From Nitrospirota bacterium (GTDB taxonomy: Bacteria > Nitrospirota > UBA9217), in NCBI GenBank assembly GCA_023229435.1, contig JALNZF010000001.1:62001-126000 (forward strand): DNA of 64,000 bases, read 5' to 3'. Shown piece after piece: positions 54,275 through 61,576 of this stretch. The notes beneath the pieces were generated by a model. The model saw nothing but the letters and a program-made list of their open reading frames with translations. It searched no databases and was not told the origin of the DNA. The position numbers were made by a program, and so were the translations under genes. Every line of letters starts with the position of its first letter. The first letter of the stretch is position 1.

Positions 54275-55537
54275 ATGAATATCTTGATAAAAAATGGCAG
54301 TGTGATCGACCCCGCGAACAAGATCGACGGGAAGCTCGACATCCTCGTGTCAGATGGAAAGATCACAAAACTCGGCAAGCCGGGCTCTCTTTCATCTGAT
54401 GGATCTCAGGTGGTCGATGCTGCAGACAAACTCATCGTCCCCGGCCTCATTGACATGCATGTGCACCTGCGGGAGCCGGGGTTCGAGTATAAGGAAACGA
54501 TAGCGACCGGAACGGCCGCGGCAAAGGCGGGAGGATTCACCTCCGTCTGCTGCATGCCGAACACGAACCCGGTGAATGACAACCGCTCGATCACCGAATT
54601 CATTCTGTCCCAGGCCCGGGAAGGTTCGGCCCGGGTGTATCCCATCGGCGCCATCACCAAGGGCTCGAAGGGAGAGGAACTGGCCGAGATGGGCGAACTG
54701 CATCAAGCAGGCTGCGTTGCAGTATCGGACGACGGCAGGCCGTTGATGAATGCGGCGCTGATGCGCCGCGCCATGGAATATTCAAAGATCTTCGATACAT
54801 TGATCATTTCCCACTGCGAGGACAGCACCCTGTCAGACAAAGGGGTGATGAACGAAGGCGCTATTTCAACCGAACTCGGACTCCGCGGGATCCCTTGCTC
54901 AGCCGAGGACGTGATGACGGCCCGGGACATCTCGCTCGCCGAGTTCACGGGGTGCAGGCTGCACCTGGCCCATGTGAGCACGGTTGGTTCCGTGAATCTG
55001 ATCAGGGAAGCGAAGAAGCGGGGCGTCAAGGTCACGGCGGAGACCTGTCCTCATTACTTTACGCTGACCGACGAAGCGGTGCGGGGATACGATCCCATGG
55101 CGAAGATGAACCCGCCGCTTCGGACCGCCGATGATGTCGCCGCGATCAAGCAGGGTCTAAAGGACGGGACCATCGACGTGATCGCCACGGACCATGCGCC
55201 GCATGGCATGGATGAGAAATCCGGCGAGTTCGATAACGTGCCGTTCGGGATCGTGGGACTTGAGACCGCTCTCGGGTTGACGCTGAAACTGGTACAGGAA
55301 GGCGTTCTTTCGATGACCGAGGCAATCCGTAAACTCAGCATGAATCCCGCGTCAATACTCAAATTGAACAAAGGATCGCTGACGATCGGGGCTGACGCGG
55401 ACATCACGATCATCGACCCCGATGGGGATTGGACCGTGGACGCATTGCAGTTTAAATCTAGATCCAGGAACACGCCCTTTGACGGATGGAAGCTGAAGGG
55501 CAGGGCTGTGCAGACGATCGTGGGTGGGAAGATATAG
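54275..55537 (+). CDS. pyrC: Dihydroorotase PyrC
   Basis: A 420-residue amidohydrolase. The start at 54275 (MNILIKNGSVIDP) is preferred because AGGTGA lies 8 bases upstream; a TTG at 54257 after GAGGAG is possible. Metal ligands are in DMHVHLREPG (HxH), later HLAHVSTVGS, and DVIATDHAPH. It closes carbamoyl-aspartate to dihydroorotate. Type I dihydroorotases often pair with PyrB; the genes are adjacent here. Confidence 0.95.
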   Translation: MNILIKNGSVIDPANKIDGKLDILVSDGKITKLGKPGSLSSDGSQVVDAADKLIVPGLIDMHVHLREPGFEYKETIATGTAAAKAGGFTSVCCMPNTNPVNDNRSITEFILSQAREGSARVYPIGAITKGSKGEELAEMGELHQAGCVAVSDDGRPLMNAALMRRAMEYSKIFDTLIISHCEDSTLSDKGVMNEGAISTELGLRGIPCSAEDVMTARDISLAEFTGCRLHLAHVSTVGSVNLIREAKKRGVKVTAETCPHYFTLTDEAVRGYDPMAKMNPPLRTADDVAAIKQGLKDGTIDVIATDHAPHGMDEKSGEFDNVPFGIVGLETALGLTLKLVQEGVLSMTEAIRKLSMNPASILKLNKGSLTIGADADITIIDPDGDWTVDALQFKSRSRNTPFDGWKLKGRAVQTIVGGKI

Positions 55538-55579
55538 TTCGGAGTTAAGAGTTCGGAGTGCGGAGTGCGGAGTGCGGAA
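55535..55579. repeat. GTTCGGAGTGCGGAGTGCGG dispersed repeat
   Basis: Tandem 7-base GTGCGGA units between pyrC and carA. The same tandem is found inside carB at 63257. Confidence 0.75.
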
Positions 55580-55597
55580 AAACAAAGAGACAAAAGC

Positions 55598-56719
55598 ATG
55601 AAAAAAGCTATTCTTGCATTGGCTGACGGGTTGGTTTTCGAAGGACACTCCTTTGGCGCGGAAGGTGAGGCCTCCGGCGAGGTCGTGTTCAACACGAGCA
55701 TGACCGGGTACCAGGAAATTCTGACCGATCCGTCGTACAAAGGCCAGATCGTTACCATGACCTACACGCAGATCGGGAACTACGGCGTGAACGACGAGGA
55801 CGTGGAATCCGAGAAGCCGTATGTGGAGGGCTTCATCGTGAAGGAATATCTCGACTTCCCGAGCAACTGGCGGGCAACGAGGTCCCTCCACGAGTATCTC
55901 AAGAAGAGCGGCATCGTCGGCATCCAGGGCATCGACACCCGCGCGCTGACCCGACACCTCCGCGATTTCGGCGCTCAACCGGGGGTCATTACGACAAAAG
56001 CCATGAAGCCCGAGAGCGTCGTTGCCCGGGCAAGGGCGCTCCCGAACATGAGCGGACTTGATCTGGTGAAAGAAGTCACGTGCAAAAAAGCGTATACGTG
56101 GGATGAAGGCGACTGGGACCTCAAGACCGGTTATGGGGGGAAGGGGTCTTCACGCTATCACGTCGTGGCCTATGATTACGGCATCAAGCGGAACATCCTG
56201 CGGCTCCTCACGAGCGCGGGATGTGATGTGACCGTCGTGCCCGCGACCCTGCCGGCGGATGAAGTGCTTGCCATGAACCCCGATGGCGTGTTCCTGTCGA
56301 ACGGGCCCGGAGATCCGCAGCCGGTCACCTATGCAATCGAGAACATAAAAAAGATACTCGGCAAAAAGCCGGTCTTCGGTATTTGCCTTGGTCAGCAGCT
56401 ATTCGGCCTCGCCCTCGGCGGAAGAACATACAAGCTCAAGTTCGGCCATCACGGCGGCAACCAGCCGATCATGGACCTTTCCACCCGCAAGGTAGAGATC
56501 GCGGCGGAAAATCATGGTTTCGCGGTGGACATGGAAACGGTGAAGGACCAGGTCGTGATGACGCACATGAACCTGAACGACAAGACCTGCGAAGGGATCC
56601 AGCATAAGAGCCTTCCCGCGTTCTCGGTTCAATATCACCCCGAGGCGTCGCCGGGCCCGCATGACAGCAGGTATCTGTTCCAGAGATTTGTGGATATGAT
56701 GGAAAAAAATAAGAGATAA
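55598..56719 (+). CDS. carA: Carbamoyl-phosphate synthase small chain CarA
   Basis: A 373-residue glutaminase; start at 55598 (MKKAILALADGLVFEGHSFG), not in the repeat upstream. The class I amidotransferase site is PVFGICLGQQLFGLALG with nucleophile Cys, and the His/Glu pair in VQYHPEASPGPHD. It delivers ammonia to CarB. carB is normally next; here two insertions, a radical SAM gene and a SIR2 cassette, separate them. Confidence 0.95.
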   Translation: MKKAILALADGLVFEGHSFGAEGEASGEVVFNTSMTGYQEILTDPSYKGQIVTMTYTQIGNYGVNDEDVESEKPYVEGFIVKEYLDFPSNWRATRSLHEYLKKSGIVGIQGIDTRALTRHLRDFGAQPGVITTKAMKPESVVARARALPNMSGLDLVKEVTCKKAYTWDEGDWDLKTGYGGKGSSRYHVVAYDYGIKRNILRLLTSAGCDVTVVPATLPADEVLAMNPDGVFLSNGPGDPQPVTYAIENIKKILGKKPVFGICLGQQLFGLALGGRTYKLKFGHHGGNQPIMDLSTRKVEIAAENHGFAVDMETVKDQVVMTHMNLNDKTCEGIQHKSLPAFSVQYHPEASPGPHDSRYLFQRFVDMMEKNKR

Positions 56720-56822
56720 CCACGGAGGCACGGAGACACGGAGGAATTCTAAAGATCAGATTTTATTCTATTCGTCCTGTCAAAACGATTTGCTTTTCTC
56801 CGTGTCTCCGTGCCTCCGTGGT
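56717..56822. repeat. ACCACGGAGGCACGGAGACA / CGTGCCTCCGTGGT hairpin repeat
   Basis: Nearly perfect 30-base inverted arms between carA and the radical SAM gene; same type as 27418 and 31259. Confidence 0.7.
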
Positions 56823-56835
56823 AGTGTTGGTTTGA

Positions 56836-57741
56836 ATGGTTTCAATGATTTCAGATACAGAATTACAAAAACGTATCGAAGCGGCGTATGGCCTCCTCGA
56901 ATCCTGCCGCGTCTGCTCCCGTGAATGCGGGGTCAATCGCTTAAAAAATGAGAAGGATGGTTTCTGCCGGTCGGGATTGAATCCGATCATCTCGAGCGTG
57001 AGCCCGCACCACGGCGAGGAACCGCCGCTCTCGGGTACCAGGGGCTCGGGAACGATCTTTTTCACCAACTGCAACCTGAAGTGCGTCTATTGCCAGAACT
57101 ATCCTATCAGCCAGATGGGCAATGGAGCGGAGCGGACGACCGGAGAACTCGCATGCCAGATGCTCTGGCTGCAGGAACAGGGTTGTCATAACCTGAACCT
57201 GGTAACTCCGACGCATTTCATGCCGCAGGTCCTGAAGGCGCTCGGTATTGCCCGGGAGCGTGGTTTCAACCTGCCGATCGTGTATAACACGAGCGGATAC
57301 GAATCCCTTGAAGCGCTTCGGTTGCTTGACGGCATAGTCGATATTTATCTTCCGGACATGCGGTACTCCGATGATGCAATGGCGCTTCGTTATTCCGCCG
57401 CCCCGCACTATCCGGAGATCAATCGAGCGGCGATCAGGGAAATGTTCAGGCAGGTCGGCAACCTGGAGCTCGATGAGAAAGGCGTGGCACAGCGGGGCCT
57501 GATCATCCGTCATCTGGTACTGCCGGGCGGACTGTCGGGGACCGATGGCGTCATGAAGTTCCTGGCTGAGGAAATATCAAAGGACGTATACATCAGTCTT
57601 ATGTCACAGTACTTTCCCGCATATAAGGCGAATGAATACAAGGAGCTCAATCGACGGATCAATGAAGAAGAGTACGACAAGGCATATGATATCAAGATGA
57701 GGTGCGGATTGAAGAACGGCTGGGTGCAGGAGTTTGAGTGA
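56836..57741 (+). CDS. Radical SAM protein related to pyruvate formate-lyase activating enzyme (PflX/COG1313-like)
   Basis: A 301-residue protein. The radical SAM cluster motif CNLKCVYCQNY (CxxxCxxC) sits near residue 78; an N-terminal Cys motif (CRVCSRECG) may bind a second cluster or zinc. Later segments such as SGYESLEALRLLDGIVDIYL and RHLVLPGGLSGTDGVMKFL are typical of COG1313. Substrate unknown. No pflB-like target is nearby, and its place in the pyrimidine operon suggests co-expression only. It ends 18 bases before the SIR2 gene. Confidence 0.88.
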   Translation: MVSMISDTELQKRIEAAYGLLESCRVCSRECGVNRLKNEKDGFCRSGLNPIISSVSPHHGEEPPLSGTRGSGTIFFTNCNLKCVYCQNYPISQMGNGAERTTGELACQMLWLQEQGCHNLNLVTPTHFMPQVLKALGIARERGFNLPIVYNTSGYESLEALRLLDGIVDIYLPDMRYSDDAMALRYSAAPHYPEINRAAIREMFRQVGNLELDEKGVAQRGLIIRHLVLPGGLSGTDGVMKFLAEEISKDVYISLMSQYFPAYKANEYKELNRRINEEEYDKAYDIKMRCGLKNGWVQEFE

Positions 57742-57759
57742 ACCGATAAAGGTGCAGGG

Positions 57760-58683
57760 ATGAGCAAACCGCCAGATTTAAGAGAAATGCCAGACCTACC
57801 TGACGAGGTTCGGCAGGCTGCATTAGACGGCAATCTCGTGTTATTCGTCGGAGCTGGCACTTCGATGCTCGTTGATTTACCGTCGTGGCAGGGCCTCGCA
57901 CGATTGGCGCTTGAAGATCTTCGAAGAAAAGGACATATTAACTACTCAGAATTGGAACAACTGAAAGTCCTTGATCCCAAGAAACAGTTGTCTATCGCAG
58001 AGCTAATAGCCACGGAAAATTCTATTTCACTTGATTTAGCAAAGCATTTAACAGCCGGGGTAGGGGATAAAGGCATATATATCCATCTCAATAAAATTGG
58101 TTGTCCGAGTGTTACAACAAATTATGACGAGTTGCTTGAGCCGCGATATTATCCTGTGAAAGATGGATCAACAACGGCAACCCCCATAACAAGAGTTTTT
58201 CAAAAAAAGGAATTTCTCGCAGGTCGTTTAAACACGCCAGGTACTGTAGTGCATTTACATGGTTCGGTGGCTAAGCCAGATACCATGGTAGTTACAACGA
58301 AGCAGTACCTTGAACATTACGAAGACGATATCGTGAAGGAGTTTCTCGGAGAACTATTTGAAAAAAAGACTATACTATTCGTCGGCTACGGGCTTGAGGA
58401 AGCGGAAATTCTTGAGCATATATTGAGAAAGGGGAGAGTAACAGACACTAAGAATAAAAGACGTTTTGCTTTGATGCCATTTTTCAGAAGTCAAATGCCT
58501 CTTTACACGATGCTTTATGGATATTATGTGAAATCATTTGGAGTGCATTTGGTTGGTTTTATTAGAGACCATAAGGACTATAGACAGTTGGAAGACATAG
58601 TAAAGGCATGGTCAGAGCAAATTGAAGTGAGACCTTCAGCGTTAGCAGCAGAATTGGATTTTATGGATGAGGTTCTTCGTTGA
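57760..58683 (+). CDS. SIR2-family NAD-consuming protein, probable defence effector
   Basis: A 307-residue protein with the SIR2-like fold: GNLVLFVGAGTSM (GAG at 31-33), SVTTNYDELLE (Asn121, Asp123) and VVHLHGSV (His167), the Asn and His expected for NAD hydrolysis in defence SIR2 proteins; FVGYGLEEAEI is the second nucleotide-site strand. The zinc ribbon and substrate pocket of protein deacetylases are absent. It shares a TGATG stop/start with the next gene, so the two are co-translated. Codons are clearly AT-richer than in carA or carB, which indicates horizontal gain. Closest in concept to the SIR2 half of DSR-type systems; not identified further. Confidence 0.85.
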   Translation: MSKPPDLREMPDLPDEVRQAALDGNLVLFVGAGTSMLVDLPSWQGLARLALEDLRRKGHINYSELEQLKVLDPKKQLSIAELIATENSISLDLAKHLTAGVGDKGIYIHLNKIGCPSVTTNYDELLEPRYYPVKDGSTTATPITRVFQKKEFLAGRLNTPGTVVHLHGSVAKPDTMVVTTKQYLEHYEDDIVKEFLGELFEKKTILFVGYGLEEAEILEHILRKGRVTDTKNKRRFALMPFFRSQMPLYTMLYGYYVKSFGVHLVGFIRDHKDYRQLEDIVKAWSEQIEVRPSALAAELDFMDEVLR

Positions 58684-61520
58684 TGCGTGAGCTTAATCCG
58701 AAAGAAAAAGATCTACTGGATCGCGTTATAAATAAGCCTGATCTACAACCCTTCTTTTTTCGGAAGTTAAAGGGTTTGCACTGGTATAACGCACTAAGTG
58801 ACGGCGGTTTTTTCGCACCTGAAAAGAACCCAAAGCCCATGCCAGCGAAGGAAGAGGGATATGTTAACATCCCACATTGGCCAGTTACGGAGTATCTGGT
58901 TACTACGAGCGAAGAACTATCCATTCCAGATAACAAAGAATATGCAATAAAGTATATCGAACTAATCAGGAAAGTTACATGGTATGCTATGAATCAGAAG
59001 TTCAGCAACTATCGAACTTGGTGGCAGCTTGCCAAAGTCATTAGAAATATTCCAGTTCAATTAATACTGCCTGAGGATATTGATCTCATTGATTTCTGGA
59101 TGGACGATCCTTTCGAGCGCGGTCTTGTAACGGAGGAAATCGGAGAACAGTGGCTGCCGAAGTTGCTTGATAAAACGGATGAACACAGCCAGCAAATTGC
59201 CCTGCGTTTATTGAATTGTCTATATAAAGTAGTTTTTGTTGATAAGAAGACCGGTTCCTCTGGAACGAAAGAACTGGTACTTAGATTTGATTCCTACCGC
59301 GCAGAGAATCTGGCTAAAAAGGAAATTGCCAGGCTAAGCGGGCTGAAGTTGGGGCTGCCCGCGGTAGAGCTCTTTCAAAGACGGCTAGTTTCGATACTTG
59401 AAGAAGGCGACCATGATACGTGGTCCTCAATCTGGCGCAAAGCAATTGAAGAACACGATCAAAACGGCAGTCTTAATGATACAGATGATGTTATAGTGGC
59501 TGCGTATAGAGATTGCCTCTTAGGATTCGTGGGACATAATATTCAAGCGACTAAGGACTATGTTCGGGCTCTCTTTAATGGCCAATATCAGACACTTCGA
59601 CGTGTTGCCATCCATGTAGTAGACAAGCAGTATGTGGAACTTAAAGACCTGGTTGATTCTGTTGTCAGACCTGAATACTTCCATGATAGCTATCGGTATG
59701 AGCTGTGGCATTTTCTTAATAATCACTATAGGGACATAAGTGCTGAGCAACAAAATAGAGCCTTGGAAATAATAGAAGGATTAGATGTTGCTGACGAAGG
59801 CGCTGGCGTAAATGAGAAGGCGACTGCTTATAAACGCGCAATATGGCTATCAGCAATCAAGGATTTTGATGACAAATTAGCTCAACTTTACAAAACATAT
59901 GCAAATATCACAGGTGTAGAGCCAGATCACCCGGATTTTTCCAGCTATATGACGTCAGGCTGGGTTGATCATAAATCTCCTATCCCTATTGAAAACTTAC
60001 TATCCCTAGATGTAGATACGCTTGTCAAGACGGTTAATAGTTACAAAGATACGGGACGCGGGTGGTTTGGTGAACCTGGGTTGGAGGGTTTGGTAAAGAC
60101 CTTCAAAGAAGTAGTGAAAACAAGGCCGAATGATATTTATCGTGAGTTGGCGAAGTTTTCCGGATGTGATTTGGCGTTTATCTATCCGCTTATAGCGGCG
60201 TACCGTGAATTGTGGAACGAAAAGAAAGAACTGCCTTGGAATGACGTGTGGCCCTTTCTGCTCGATTTTTGCCTAAAGCTTGTTAAGCAAGATGTTTTCT
60301 GGTTAGATAAAGAAGCAAAAGAAAGGTCTAATTTTGTTGCAAATCGGCATTGGATAGTGAAGGAGATCGGGCAACTAATTGAAGATGGAACAAAGACTGA
60401 TGAACACGCTTTTGATAAAAGCTTATTGTCAGAAGCAAAGGATATTATTCTTATTTTGCTTGATCGACAAGCAGGTGAAGAGTTTAATCTAGATAGCGAT
60501 GCAGTCTTTGTCGCTATCAACAGCCCTCGTGGGCGTTGTGTTGAAGGACTGATTAATCTCACCCTTCGTTCGTGCCGTCTGGAGCATAACGAACTGAAAG
60601 CCCATACGAAAGTATGGAATGAATATGTGGATACATATGAGGCTGAGCTTAAACGAAGCGATCAAGGTGAATACGAGTTCATAACACTTGTAGCAATGTT
60701 TCTCCCTAATTTTGACTATATGTCCCGCGAATGGGTTCAGTCTCATCTTTCTGATATATTTGATCAATCAAATTATCAAAAATGGCTTTGCGCTATGCAA
60801 GGTTATATCCATGTAGGCACAGTTTACGAAATATTTTATAAACATTTAAAGATAAATGGCGACTTTCTTAAGGCTCTTGATGATCAACATCTTAAAAAGC
60901 AAGTTAGAGAAAGAATCATTCAGAGCATCGCGATTGCATTCATAAATAATTTTGAAGATGTAAAACAACCAGAAAGCCTAATTGCTATTCTTATTCAGCG
61001 AAGAAATATAGATGAGCTAGGGCAACTCGTGTGGTTTATTTGGACACTGCGCGATAAGAAAAATAAGAAATTAATTGAAAAAGTTTATGAGTTATGGCCC
61101 CGCATATTGGAACTCGTCGATGTTACTTCCAAAGAGGGAAGAATACTTGCTTCTAGTTTGTGTCATTGGGCAGCATTTGTAGAACAGATTGACGTGACTA
61201 CAGAAGGTTGGCTGCTTAAAATCGCACCTTATGCAGAAGAAAATTACAATGCGTCTAATTTACTGCAAAGTCTTGCTGAGATTAGCGATACACAGGCAAT
61301 CGAAGCTCAAAAGATTTGGATCAAAATGCTCGAATCTTATAGTTTTGATTTTCCAGAAGAAGCATTTCGGCGGATATTCAAGAATCTGATTGAATTAGGG
61401 CATTCTGGCGAAAGCAAGGCTAAGGAAGTTGTTGATGCATATATTAAACATGGAATTGACAGACCCAGAACTTGGCTTGCTGAGATATTGAGCACTGCAA
61501 GTGCCAAGGCTTCTAAATGA
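58683..61520 (+). CDS. Large helical protein coupled to the SIR2 effector, probable sensor
   Basis: A 945-residue soluble protein, ATG in the TGATG overlap. Its N-terminus (LQPFFFRKLKGLHWYNALSD, then GFFAPEKNP and NIPHWPVTEYL) carries a W-x3-L-x3-GFF...P-x-WP-x3-YL pattern that I recall from large helical-repeat proteins in defence loci (memory, unverified). The rest is predicted helical throughout, with no ATPase or nuclease motif visible, which fits a HEAT-like solenoid. AT-rich like the SIR2 gene. By analogy with DSR2, where a long helical region recognises phage proteins and controls the SIR2 domain, it may be the sensor. Confidence 0.75.
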   Translation: MRELNPKEKDLLDRVINKPDLQPFFFRKLKGLHWYNALSDGGFFAPEKNPKPMPAKEEGYVNIPHWPVTEYLVTTSEELSIPDNKEYAIKYIELIRKVTWYAMNQKFSNYRTWWQLAKVIRNIPVQLILPEDIDLIDFWMDDPFERGLVTEEIGEQWLPKLLDKTDEHSQQIALRLLNCLYKVVFVDKKTGSSGTKELVLRFDSYRAENLAKKEIARLSGLKLGLPAVELFQRRLVSILEEGDHDTWSSIWRKAIEEHDQNGSLNDTDDVIVAAYRDCLLGFVGHNIQATKDYVRALFNGQYQTLRRVAIHVVDKQYVELKDLVDSVVRPEYFHDSYRYELWHFLNNHYRDISAEQQNRALEIIEGLDVADEGAGVNEKATAYKRAIWLSAIKDFDDKLAQLYKTYANITGVEPDHPDFSSYMTSGWVDHKSPIPIENLLSLDVDTLVKTVNSYKDTGRGWFGEPGLEGLVKTFKEVVKTRPNDIYRELAKFSGCDLAFIYPLIAAYRELWNEKKELPWNDVWPFLLDFCLKLVKQDVFWLDKEAKERSNFVANRHWIVKEIGQLIEDGTKTDEHAFDKSLLSEAKDIILILLDRQAGEEFNLDSDAVFVAINSPRGRCVEGLINLTLRSCRLEHNELKAHTKVWNEYVDTYEAELKRSDQGEYEFITLVAMFLPNFDYMSREWVQSHLSDIFDQSNYQKWLCAMQGYIHVGTVYEIFYKHLKINGDFLKALDDQHLKKQVRERIIQSIAIAFINNFEDVKQPESLIAILIQRRNIDELGQLVWFIWTLRDKKNKKLIEKVYELWPRILELVDVTSKEGRILASSLCHWAAFVEQIDVTTEGWLLKIAPYAEENYNASNLLQSLAEISDTQAIEAQKIWIKMLESYSFDFPEEAFRRIFKNLIELGHSGESKAKEVVDAYIKHGIDRPRTWLAEILSTASAKASK

Positions 61521-61576
61521 GGAAGTTAACAAAACTTAGAAAAGTTAGATTTGAGTTGTTGAGAGGGAAGGGTTAG

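Noticed and set aside
57760..58683. SIR2 gene as a protein deacetylase (CobB type)
   Set aside because: The Cys4 zinc ribbon and the CobB motifs are absent; the pattern matches defence-type SIR2 domains.
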